Shown: one piece after another, positions 1 to 6,963 of the stretch
Layout of the letters: the number at the start of each line of letters is the position of its first letter
Numbering within the stretch: the stretch's first letter is position 1
Source of the DNA: Chloroflexota bacterium
GTDB lineage: Bacteria; Chloroflexota; Anaerolineae; Caldilineales; Caldilineaceae
Reading direction: 5' to 3'
NCBI GenBank assembly: GCA_018969295.1
Contig: JAGWYN010000057.1
Coordinates: 1 to 22,872 of the forward strand
Length of the DNA: 22,872 nt
Made by a program: the position numbers and the translations under genes
Notes under the pieces: model-generated
Told to the model about the DNA's origin: nothing
Database searches by the model: none
What the model saw: the letters and a program-made list of their open reading frames with translations, nothing else

Positions 1-359
1 AGAAACTCCAGCAGCTGGTCGCCCAGCCCGTACTGCTGCATCGACGGCAGCACATTGACCGCCAGCGGCTGGGCGATCGGGCCGGCCGGGTCGTGCAGCG
101 CGGCCACGTCGCGAAAATTGCTCTGCAGCAGCGCCGAGACGTCCACGATGCGCTGCGAATAGATTGCGCCGACCACCTGCCCTTCCCGCTCGAGCGCCAG
201 CTGCCCCTGCGGGTAGCCGGTGATGCGCGACACCAGTTCGTCTGCATGGGCGCGCAGCCCGTCGCTCCAGCAGGCCTCTTCGAGCGCCAGCAGAGCCGGC
301 AGGTCAGCCAGCTCGGCGGTGTGGATCTGGTATGCCCGTTTCTCGAACCCCTCGATCGG
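1..359. repeat. Terminal inverted repeat, left copy (partner 22514-22872)
   Basis: Positions 1-359 are the reverse complement of 22514-22872 with only three mismatches, at 141, 237 and 322. Two are synonymous, and the one at 322 changes His to Arg in the encoded GNAT domain. The outermost 140 bp are identical, and identity ends sharply at 359/360. The repeat lies wholly inside the two GNAT reading frames, so it is duplicated coding sequence and not a transposon end. Confidence 0.97.
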
Positions 360-587
360 GCTTCCGGGCTCCAGGCTGTTGGAGGACTGGCCGCTGCTCT
401 CTGCTGCCCACGTCCGAAACTGGGCAGGGGTGGGAAAAAAGCCTGCGGCAGCCAGCGCGCGGAGTGCCTGATCGGGTGTAACTTCCTGCGGAAGATTCCA
501 GAAAAACTGGCCGGCGCGTTCGCAGGCCCAATGCTGTGTCCGCAAAAACTGTGCCAATGGGTCGCCAGGATAAGGTGAAACTGTCAT
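1..587 (-). CDS. GNAT-domain protein, 5' part (copy A), possible PKS loading module
   Basis: This partial gene reads out of the window on the left. About 195 codons are present, starting at ATG 587, which aligns with the start of copy B. The first ~75 residues are a mostly helical region containing AGQFFW and LAAAGFFPT. From IEGFEKRAYQ onward a GNAT acyltransferase fold begins: TAELADLPALLALEEACW, then the acetyl-CoA-loop region LAVNVLPSMQQYGLGDQLLEF. This GNAT subtype, with the GLGDQLLEF ending, is what I associate with loading or decarboxylating GNAT domains of type I polyketide synthases (CurA-like). That link is recalled family knowledge, and no ketosynthase or ACP lies inside the window. 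A second in-frame ATG at 599 is possible. A TATGAT hexamer at 600-595 lies so close to the start that a leaderless transcript is conceivable. A stand-alone acetyltransferase is the main alternative. Confidence 0.75.
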   Translation of the reverse strand, partial: MTVSPYPGDPLAQFLRTQHWACERAGQFFWNLPQEVTPDQALRALAAAGFFPTPAQFRTWAAESSGQSSNSLEPGSPIEGFEKRAYQIHTAELADLPALLALEEACWSDGLRAHADELVSRITGYPQGQLALEREGQVVGAIYSQRIVDVSALLQSNFRDVAALHDPAGPIAQPLAVNVLPSMQQYGLGDQLLEF

Positions 588-1021
588 GGACCCGATCATA
601 TCACTTTAAACCTAGATTTCGCACGTTGAAATCGAATAGAAGGGATAAAATTTGCGTCAGGGTCTGGCCGATCCGGCGCGCGAACAGTCCGATCCAGTGG
701 ATTGGGTAAAGCAGCGATGTTGGCAAGGCGAGTTCGGCATTGAGCATGATCGACAACACCCAACAACGGGGATGTTGATGATGTTGGCATACCAGTGTTA
801 CTCTGGCCAAGCGCAGAAACCATCACCAGAAACCATCACCAGCCAGACTGTAACTCGGAGATGAGACTCTTTTGTGGCAAAATAACCCATGTGAAGATGC
901 TCCTGCAAAGCGTGAATTCGATACTCTGACTTTGCCGCAGATGGGGCGTTTTTACGTAATTTCCCCTATTCGATTTTCAACGTGCGCAATCCAGGCTAAG
1001 TACGGAAAGGGGGATTGTTCG
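588..1021. other. Intergenic region between GNAT copy A and the SUMF1-like gene
   Basis: I see no convincing gene here. The short open frames on both strands resemble nothing I know. It holds a tandem duplication of a 13-base unit, AGAAACCATCACC (815-827 and 828-840). It also holds a candidate promoter for the downstream gene at 932-960 and a good ribosome-binding site at 1004-1013. AT content is higher than in the flanking genes. Confidence 0.6.
932..960 (+). promoter_or_regulatory. Candidate sigma70-type promoter for the SUMF1-like gene
   Basis: TTGCCG (932-937) and CGTAAT (955-960) are separated by 17 bases. Each matches four of the six consensus bases. Transcription would start about 55 bases before the ATG at 1022. 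The match is modest. Confidence 0.35.
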
Positions 1022-2470
1022 ATGCGCCAAGATACCGCCAGCCATGCGCGCTGCCTATTCTGGATTGCTTGTTGTCTCTGCACCCTGCTGTCGCCGGCCT
1101 CTGTCTTTGCCCGCGTTCCAGCCCTCCCTGTTCGCCAGCCTGCTTCTGGGTTTCAAGGCGAAAACGTCTACGTGCTGGAGGGCCGGTTGGGGGTGATCGA
1201 GGACGACAGTTTGAGAGGTTACCGTGATCTTTTTGTCTTTGCCCTGTACACTCGAACCATCGATACTCTGTCTGAACAAGGACAAGCCGGTTGTGCGGTG
1301 CTGAAGGAGGTTGAAGAAGAGCGTCTGCTGCGGGTCAACCGGATCCTGGAGTTTTTCTGCAACGAAGCGCTGCAAAAGCTGTTGGCCGCCGCCTATCATG
1401 CCTATGCTGAGGGCGTGGTCGCCAGCCAGCGCATTCCGAATCTGCTGACGCTGCTCAACCAGCTGCATGAAGAAGATTGGAAAGAAGCGGCAGAAGAGCT
1501 GAACACTGCGGCCGCAAACGCTGAGACAGAGCTTGTGCAGGATCTGGCAAATACAGCGCCGCTTGCGGCAGCCGTCCAGCTGGCGCTGGAACAGACGGCG
1601 GGGGAGCTGTTCGTAGATCCGGTGACAGGCATGGTTTTTGTACTGGTGCCGGCAGGCAGGTTTGAGATGGGAAGCACAGAAAAAGAAGTGGATGCTGCGT
1701 TGGCCCTGTGCCACGCCAGCTACGGCAACTGTGAGCGTAGCTGGTTTGCAGTTGAGCAGCCGCAGCACACGGTGACCCTGGATGCGTACTGGATCGGGCA
1801 GACGGAGGTGACCAACGCCCAGTTTCAGCAGTTTGTGGATGCCGGCGGCTATGCAACGGAGCGCTACTGGAGCGCTGAAGGCTGGCAAGTGCGCAGTGAT
1901 GAGGGGTGGGAAGGGCCACGTTGCCTGGAGGAAGAAGATCTCAACGCACCCAATCTGCCTGTCGTCTGTGTGAGCTGGTATGAGGCCAAAGCCTACACGC
2001 GCTGGCTGAGCGAAGCGAGCGGTGCGGCCATCCGTCTGCCGACCGAGGCGGAGTGGGAGAAGGCAGCGCGTGGCACAGATGGGCGCATCTTTCCGTGGGG
2101 AGACGAGTTTGACGGAAGCTGGCTCAATTTCTGCGACGTGAACTGCGAGTATGATTGGAAAGACGAGACCTTCGCCGACGGCTACACCTACACGGCGCCC
2201 GTCGGCAGCTATCCGGAAGGCGTCAGCCCCTACGGCGCGCCAGACATGGCCGGCAACGTGTGGGAGTGGGTGAACGACCGGTACGACGGCAGCGACTACA
2301 GCGTGTCGCCTGGCAGCAACCTGCAGGGGTTGGCGACGGGCAAGTTCCGTCTGCTGCGGGGCGGGTCGTGGAGCAACATTAGCAGCTTTGTGCGCTCTGC
2401 CTTCCGGCTTATCAGCGCCCCCGACGACTGGAGCAGCGTCAACGGTTTCCGTTGTGCCCGCTCGCAGTGA
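1022..2470 (+). CDS. Secreted SUMF1/FGE-like domain protein lacking catalytic cysteines
   Basis: This 482-residue protein has a signal peptide at about 1-30, with a hydrophobic stretch ending in SVFA. A helical, charged region follows (about 35-190). The C-terminal ~280 residues are a formylglycine-generating-enzyme (SUMF1) fold. Visible hallmarks are MVFVLVPAGRFEMGS, QTEVTNAQFQQFVDAGG, RLPTEAEWEKAARG, FPWGDEF, YGAPDMAGNVWEWVNDRY, LLRGGSW and the closing NGFRCARS. True FGEs carry two redox or copper-binding cysteines between GGSW and GFRC. Here that stretch (SNISSFVRSAFRL) has none, so sulfatase maturation is unlikely, and a ligand-binding or C-type-lectin-like role is more plausible. The ATG at 1022 was chosen because GGAAAGGGGG precedes it by 8 bases and it gives the signal peptide. 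The frame stays open upstream to a TTG at 872, which I reject. The product is probably exported. Confidence 0.88.
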   Translation: MRQDTASHARCLFWIACCLCTLLSPASVFARVPALPVRQPASGFQGENVYVLEGRLGVIEDDSLRGYRDLFVFALYTRTIDTLSEQGQAGCAVLKEVEEERLLRVNRILEFFCNEALQKLLAAAYHAYAEGVVASQRIPNLLTLLNQLHEEDWKEAAEELNTAAANAETELVQDLANTAPLAAAVQLALEQTAGELFVDPVTGMVFVLVPAGRFEMGSTEKEVDAALALCHASYGNCERSWFAVEQPQHTVTLDAYWIGQTEVTNAQFQQFVDAGGYATERYWSAEGWQVRSDEGWEGPRCLEEEDLNAPNLPVVCVSWYEAKAYTRWLSEASGAAIRLPTEAEWEKAARGTDGRIFPWGDEFDGSWLNFCDVNCEYDWKDETFADGYTYTAPVGSYPEGVSPYGAPDMAGNVWEWVNDRYDGSDYSVSPGSNLQGLATGKFRLLRGGSWSNISSFVRSAFRLISAPDDWSSVNGFRCARSQ

Positions 2471-2511
2471 TCCTGAACTTTTGTCTTCTGAATTTCTGGA
2501 AGGGGGGGGCG

Positions 2512-2740
2512 AAGTTTCTGGTGGGTCGCGCCGGCGGCAATGCGAATGTGGGAAGGGCTCTATATCCTCTCCTGTGTCAGGCTGGCTATCATGAGGTTCG
2601 CGTGTCTCCTCGCATGGTTTATGTAGATTCAAGCAGAGCAGCTTTTGTCGACGGTTTCACAAAGAAGACTTTCACGGCCATGATCGGGGGAGTTCGTAAA
2701 TCTGCGATCGAAGCTGGCTTGATTGAGCGTGACATGTTCG
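2512..2740 (+). pseudogene. Decayed C-terminal fragment of a SAM-dependent methyltransferase
   Basis: Directly after the SUMF1-like stop, an open frame reads NANVGRALYPLLCQAGYHEV, then VSPRMVYVD, FVDGFTKKTFTAMIGGVR and AIEAGLIERD. This is the familiar C-terminal segment of class I methyltransferases of the UbiE/arsenite-methyltransferase-like type (a pattern such as NPNxGRxLxxLLxxAG, then MVYxD, then GFTxxTFxAMVEGV). No SAM-binding Rossmann half lies upstream, where the DNA instead encodes the SUMF1-like protein. After about 2740 the expected ending (DGTFCYTFFK-like) is lost in this frame. No start codon with a ribosome site is present. I infer a truncated, non-functional remnant. The family call rests on recognising this segment. 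Confidence 0.55.
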
Positions 2741-2924
2741 CTGTGATGCAGGCGCGCCGCCTGGGCTTCTTGGTCGCGCCCTGCGCCGGACAAGGTTACG
2801 CCAGTTTTGGCGTTTTGGGGACACAGATTCAGCCACAAGGGCCAAACAGGGATATCCTCACCAGCGGTTGGAACCATCACTTCACAGAGCGGGCTGCGGG
2901 CTATTTTTAGATTTTGGGGAAGGG

Positions 2925-2933
2925 TGTTATATT
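2925..2933 (+). promoter_or_regulatory. Extended -10 promoter of the thi operon
   Basis: TGTTATATT (2925-2933) fits the extended -10 pattern TGnTATAAT. The upstream -35 is poor (TTTAGA at 2906-2911, 16-base spacing). The predicted start near 2940 lies just before the TPP aptamer, as expected. Confidence 0.45.
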
Positions 2934-2950
2934 TTTGGGAAAATAGAGTA

Positions 2951-3040
2951 TGGGGAGCTCGGGGGAGCCGGGCTGAGAGGGTGACCTTTTTGTCACTGAC
3001 CCAATCAACCTGATCTGGGTAATGCCAGCGGAGGGAAACA
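2951..3040 (+). ncRNA. TPP riboswitch (THI element) upstream of thiB
   Basis: All conserved TPP-aptamer blocks are present in order. GGGGGAGCC (2961-2969) is followed by GGCTGAGA (2971-2978), which binds the pyrimidine moiety. ACCTGATCTGGGTAATGCC (3008-3026) and CAGCGGAGGGAA (3026-3037) complete the pyrophosphate-binding half. It lies in the leader of a thiamine ABC transporter operon and is followed by an intrinsic terminator. It should therefore act by premature termination when TPP is bound. Confidence 0.96.
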
Positions 3041-3072
3041 TTCGATACAGCGTGCTCTGACTGTTTTTCTCG

Positions 3073-3105
3073 GCTGGCTTTACCCAAAGAGGGTAAAGCC
3101 TTTTT
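3073..3105 (+). terminator. Riboswitch-controlled intrinsic terminator with alternative antiterminator pairing
   Basis: A perfect 10-bp stem (GGCTTTACCC at 3076-3085 with GGGTAAAGCC at 3091-3100) has loop AAAGA and is followed by TTTTT (3101-3105). The left arm with its upstream GCT (3073-3085) can instead pair with aptamer bases GGGTAATGCCAGC (3017-3029), giving 12 of 13 pairs. Aptamer folding and this antiterminator are mutually exclusive. This predicts expression without TPP and termination with TPP. Confidence 0.9.
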
Positions 3106-3123
3106 GTTTGCAAGGAGAGAAGA

Positions 3124-4230
3124 ATGGTCCATCTGGCGAAGTGGGGGAGGGGGAGCTGCCTGTTCTTCAAGGCGGTCGCTCTGGGGTGTCTGCTTGCGGT
3201 GTTGGTTGCCGGGTGTCAGGCCGTTGGCGTGCCTGCGCAAGAGGCAGGCAGCGAACCGGCGACGCTGGTGCTGGCGACGCACGATTCGTTTGCGGTCAGC
3301 GAGGAGGTGTTGGCTGCGTTCGAGGCTGCAAACAATGTCCAGGTTCAGGTGCTTATGCTGGGCGACGCCGGTGAGGCGCTCAACAAAATTCTTCTGAGCA
3401 AAGAGGCGCCGCTGGCGGATCTGTTTTTTGGGGTGGACAACACATTGTTGAGCCGGGCGTTGGCTGCGGAGGTGTTTGTCCCCTACGCATCGCCGCTGCT
3501 GGCTCAGATCCCAGACGAGCTCAAAATGGACCCGCAGAACCGGCTGCTGCCGGTCGACTATGGGTTTGTCAACTTGAACGCAGACCGCGAGTGGTTTGCT
3601 GCTGCCGGTCTGCCGTTGCCGCAGACGCTTGCGGATCTGACGGAGCCTGCCTACCGCGGGTTGTTGGTGGTCTCCAACCCAGCCACCTCGTCGCCTGGTC
3701 TGGCTTTTTTGCTGGCGACGATCGGGACTTTGGGGGAGGAGGGCTCTCTTGAGTTCTGGCAGGCGCTTCAGGAGAACGACCTGTTGGTCACCGACGGGTG
3801 GAGCGACGCTTATTTCAGCCATTTCACTGTGGGCTCTGGCGGCAGCGGTGACCGCCCGCTGGTCTTGAGCTATTCGACCAGCCCTCCGGCCGATGTGGTT
3901 TATGCCGCCGACGGACGCAGCGAGCCAGCCAGCGTCAATCTTTTTTTGCCGGGCAGCGCGTTTCGCCAGGTGGAATTTGTCGGCCTGCTCGCCGGCGCGG
4001 CACAGCCCGAGCTGGCGAAAAAATGGATTGATTTCATGTTGGATCTGGAGTTTCAGTCCGAGATCCCGCTGCAGATGTTTGTCTACCCGGCCAATCCGAA
4101 GGCAGTGTTGCCGGAGCTGTTTGTGCAGTTTGCCCAGAGGCCCCCCGACCCTGTTGTGGTGGAGCCTGCTGCGATCGAGGCCCATCGTGAGCGTTGGGTG
4201 CAGGCCTGGGTAGAGCGGATGGCGCGTTGA
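3124..4230 (+). CDS. thiB: Thiamine ABC transporter, substrate-binding lipoprotein
   Basis: This 368-residue extracytoplasmic solute-binding protein begins with a lipoprotein signal: basic N-terminus, hydrophobic core and lipobox LVAGC, with Cys31 as the anchored residue. The mature part resembles the ThiB/TbpA and iron-type binding proteins. LVLATHDSFAVSEEVLAAFE is the typical first strand, followed by DLFFGVDNTLL, LLPVDYGFVNLN and LVLSYSTSPPADV. It should capture thiamine or its phosphates outside the cell and deliver them to ThiP. AAGGAG (3112-3117) precedes the ATG. It is the first gene after the TPP riboswitch, which supports thiamine over iron. Somewhat longer than E. coli ThiB because of the lipoprotein leader. 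Confidence 0.92.
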   Translation: MVHLAKWGRGSCLFFKAVALGCLLAVLVAGCQAVGVPAQEAGSEPATLVLATHDSFAVSEEVLAAFEAANNVQVQVLMLGDAGEALNKILLSKEAPLADLFFGVDNTLLSRALAAEVFVPYASPLLAQIPDELKMDPQNRLLPVDYGFVNLNADREWFAAAGLPLPQTLADLTEPAYRGLLVVSNPATSSPGLAFLLATIGTLGEEGSLEFWQALQENDLLVTDGWSDAYFSHFTVGSGGSGDRPLVLSYSTSPPADVVYAADGRSEPASVNLFLPGSAFRQVEFVGLLAGAAQPELAKKWIDFMLDLEFQSEIPLQMFVYPANPKAVLPELFVQFAQRPPDPVVVEPAAIEAHRERWVQAWVERMAR

Positions 4231-4237
4231 GCGCGGT

Positions 4238-5872
4238 GTGGAGGTGAAAAGGGGGGGGCTGGCAGCGCTGTACATGCTGCCGATTCTGTTTTTGGGGGGC
4301 TTCTACCTCTATCCATTGGTGTCGCTTCTGCGTATCAGCTTCAGTGCGCCCGACGCGCTGCAGGCTGTTGCGGCGTTGAATTCGCCGGGGATCTGGCGTC
4401 TGCTCTGGTTTACAGCCTGGCAGGCGCTGTTTTCGACAGCGCTGACCGTGCTGGTCGGATTGCCGCTGGCGGCGCTTTTGGGGCGGTTTGCCTTTCCGGG
4501 GCGCAGCTTGCTGAGTGCGCTGCTCACGGTGCCTTTTGTGATGCCTGCGGTGGTGGTGGCGCCGGCGTTTCTGGCTCTGGTCGGGGACGAGGGGCTGGTG
4601 ACCGGCTGGCTGCAGGCCCGCTGGCAGCTGCCGCGGCTCGAGCAGACGCTGGGGCTGATTCTGTGGGTCCATGTCTTTTACAATGTGGCCATTGTGATCC
4701 GGACGGTGGGGGGGTTCTGGTCTACGTTGCCGGCCAGTCTGGCAGAGGCGGCAGCGGTGTTGGGGGCACGTCCAGGGCAGGTGCTGTGGACGGTCACCTT
4801 GCCGCTGCTGGCGCCGAGCGTGTTGGCGGCCAGCCTGCTGGTCTTCTTGTTCTGTTTCACCAGCTTTGGGGTGATCCTGATTTTGGGGGGACCCCGGTAT
4901 GCCACGCTGGAAGTCGAAATCTATCGCCAGACAGTCCACTATTTCAACCTGCCGTTGGCTGCGCTGTTGAGCCTGGTGCAGTTGTTTTTTACATTTTCGG
5001 TGATGGTGCTCTACACCCGGCTGCAGGCTCGGTTGAGCCGTTCGCTGCGTCGGCAGCGTGCCCGGCTGCGTCCTCCGGCCGGGCTTTGGGAGTGGTTGGC
5101 GGTGGCGGCTGCGCTGCTGGCCACCTGTGTGGGGGTGTTTGCGCCGCTGCTGGCGCTGGCGGTGCGCAGCTTTACCCTGGGCGATCCGGGGGGGACGTGG
5201 GCCTACTATGAGGCGTTGGGGCAGAACCTGCGCCAGAGCGCGTTTTTTGTGCCGCCGGTCGTTGCCATTCGCAATTCGCTGCTGTACGCGCTGTTGACGC
5301 TGGCGATCAGCCTGCCGTTGGGGGGGATTGCGGCGTCCATGCTGGCGCGGCCGCGCGCGCGCTGGGCTGCGGTGCTGGAGCCGCTTCTGCTGCTGCCTTT
5401 GGGCACTTCTGCCGTCACATTGGGTTTTGGCTACATCGTGGCGATGGGCCCGCTGCGGGCCTGGCCCTGGCTGGCGCCGGTCGCCCATTCGTTGATCGCC
5501 CTGCCCTTTGTCGTGCGTGCGCTGCTCCCGGCGCTGCGTGCGCTGGACCAGCGGCTGCGGGAAGCGGCGGCGACGTTGGGGGCCAGCCCTTGGCGCCGTT
5601 GGTGGACGATCGATGCCCCGCTTCTGGCGCGGGCGCTGCTGGTCGGCGCCGCCTTTGCTTTTGCGATCAGCCTGGGGGAGTTTGGCGCTACGCTGCTGAT
5701 TGCCCGCCCGGACTGGCCGACGATGCCGATGGTCATCTACCAGGCATTCAGCCGGCCCGGGCTGCTCAACTATGGGCAGGGGCTGGCGATGAGCACGCTG
5801 TTGATGGGGGTGACAGCAGCGTCGGCGCTGTTGATCGAGCGGCTGCGGCTGCCTGGGGAGGAAGAGTTTTGA
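4238..5872 (+). CDS. thiP: Thiamine ABC transporter, fused two-half permease
   Basis: This 544-residue integral membrane protein is built as a duplicated binding-protein-dependent permease with about 12 membrane segments. Each half has the EAA loop that contacts the ATPase: EAAAVLGARPGQVLWTVTLP near residue 168 and EAAATLGASPWRRWWTIDAP near residue 442. Both are followed by LL and then a membrane span. Length and layout match ThiP/FbpB. The GTG at 4238 begins 7 bases after the thiB stop. A second in-frame GTG at 4244 is possible, and no strong ribosome site distinguishes them, so translational coupling to thiB is likely. The stop TGA shares its A with the thiQ ATG. The substrate assignment rests on the TPP riboswitch. 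Confidence 0.92.
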   Translation: MEVKRGGLAALYMLPILFLGGFYLYPLVSLLRISFSAPDALQAVAALNSPGIWRLLWFTAWQALFSTALTVLVGLPLAALLGRFAFPGRSLLSALLTVPFVMPAVVVAPAFLALVGDEGLVTGWLQARWQLPRLEQTLGLILWVHVFYNVAIVIRTVGGFWSTLPASLAEAAAVLGARPGQVLWTVTLPLLAPSVLAASLLVFLFCFTSFGVILILGGPRYATLEVEIYRQTVHYFNLPLAALLSLVQLFFTFSVMVLYTRLQARLSRSLRRQRARLRPPAGLWEWLAVAAALLATCVGVFAPLLALAVRSFTLGDPGGTWAYYEALGQNLRQSAFFVPPVVAIRNSLLYALLTLAISLPLGGIAASMLARPRARWAAVLEPLLLLPLGTSAVTLGFGYIVAMGPLRAWPWLAPVAHSLIALPFVVRALLPALRALDQRLREAAATLGASPWRRWWTIDAPLLARALLVGAAFAFAISLGEFGATLLIARPDWPTMPMVIYQAFSRPGLLNYGQGLAMSTLLMGVTAASALLIERLRLPGEEEF

Positions 5873-6927
5873 TGCTCGAACTGCGTTCCATTCACAAAAG
5901 CTTTGTGGCAGGGCATGCGGTCTTGCGTGGGGTCTCGCTGTCGACAGCGGCAGAGGAGATCGTCTGTCTGTTGGGGCCCAGCGGCTGCGGCAAAAGCACG
6001 CTGCTGCGCATCATCGCCGGGTTGGAACAGGCGGACCGCGGGCAGGTGCTGCTGGGGGGGAGAGAAGTAAACAGCCATCCTGCGCATCAACGCAGGATTG
6101 GGCTGATGTTTCAAGACTACGCGCTCTTTCCCCACTTGACCGTGGCCGGCAACATCGCCTATGGGCTGCGCATGCAACGCGTGCCGGCGGCTCAGCAGCG
6201 GGCGCGGGTGGCCGAACTGCTGGCGCTGGTCGAGTTGAGAGGATATGAAGGGCGAGCGGTCGATGCGTTGAGCGGCGGCGAACAGCAGCGGGTGGCCCTG
6301 GCGCGCACGCTGGCCCCGAACCCGGCGCTGCTGCTTTTGGATGAGCCGGTCGCCAATCTGGACCGTCAGCTGCGCGAGGAGCTGGCTGGCACGCTGCGGC
6401 GGGTCTTGAAACAGCTGCGGGCGACGGCACTCTTTGTCACACATGACCAGGAGGAGGCCTTTGCGCTGGCCGATCGGGTCGCTGTGATGCGGGCCGGCAG
6501 TATCGAGCAGATCGACACCCCGGCTGCGCTCTATCAGCGGCCGGCCAACACCTTTGTGGCCCGGTTTTTGGGCTTTCAGAACCTGCTGCCGGTCCGCCAG
6601 GACCCGTTGGAACGCGGCCTGCTGCAGACGCCGGCCGGGCAGTTTCGTCTCTGCGCTGACAGCGTGGCAGGACAGCGGCTGCTGATCCCGCCCGATGCGG
6701 CGAGGTTGGCAGACGAGCCGCCCAGCCCCCACGCTGTGCGCTGGGTGGGGCGGGTGGTGGCCAGCACCTTTCGGGGCAGTCTGGTGCGGGTGGAACTGCT
6801 GCCGGCGGCGGGTGGGGATCAGCCGCTCTGCTTTGAGCTGCGTTCGGCAGGGAGTGTGTGGCCAGCGGGCACAGAGCTGGCACTCTGGCTGGACCAGACG
6901 CGGCTGCGGTTGGTGGCGGAATCCTGA
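5872..6927 (+). CDS. thiQ: Thiamine ABC transporter, ATP-binding protein
   Basis: This 351-residue ABC ATPase powers the ThiBP importer. Motifs are Walker A GPSGCGKST (residues 35-43), Q-loop MFQDYALFPH, signature LSGGEQQRVALART, Walker B LLLLDEP, and H-loop FVTHDQEEA. After the nucleotide-binding domain (about 1-235) lies a ~115-residue C-terminal part of TOBE type, typical of the PotA/FbpC group. E. coli ThiQ (about 232 residues) lacks it. The ATG at 5872 overlaps the thiP stop by one base (TGATG) and is preceded by GGGGAGGAAG inside thiP. Without the riboswitch this could equally be called an iron or polyamine ATPase. Confidence 0.9.
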   Translation: MLELRSIHKSFVAGHAVLRGVSLSTAAEEIVCLLGPSGCGKSTLLRIIAGLEQADRGQVLLGGREVNSHPAHQRRIGLMFQDYALFPHLTVAGNIAYGLRMQRVPAAQQRARVAELLALVELRGYEGRAVDALSGGEQQRVALARTLAPNPALLLLDEPVANLDRQLREELAGTLRRVLKQLRATALFVTHDQEEAFALADRVAVMRAGSIEQIDTPAALYQRPANTFVARFLGFQNLLPVRQDPLERGLLQTPAGQFRLCADSVAGQRLLIPPDAARLADEPPSPHAVRWVGRVVASTFRGSLVRVELLPAAGGDQPLCFELRSAGSVWPAGTELALWLDQTRLRLVAES

Positions 6928-6963
6928 CGCGTGTGGCCGCAAAAGGCGGCTGCCCGGAAACCG

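Noticed and set aside
872..1021. 50-codon N-terminal extension of the SUMF1-like protein
   Set aside because: The TTG start has no ribosome site, and the extension would bury the signal peptide.
1055..2632. 525-codon minus-strand frame over the SUMF1-like gene
   Set aside because: Antisense to a gene with a complete recognised domain. Its Arg/Pro/His-rich translation has no recognisable family.
2629..5488. Long minus-strand frames (548 and 484 codons) over thiB-thiP
   Set aside because: They run antisense through the riboswitch and thi genes. Composition is Gln/Arg/His-rich, as expected for shadows.
5590..5871. N-terminal extension of ThiQ inside thiP
   Set aside because: It overlaps thiP in another frame. 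ATG 5872 with its ribosome site and the TGATG junction is the natural start.
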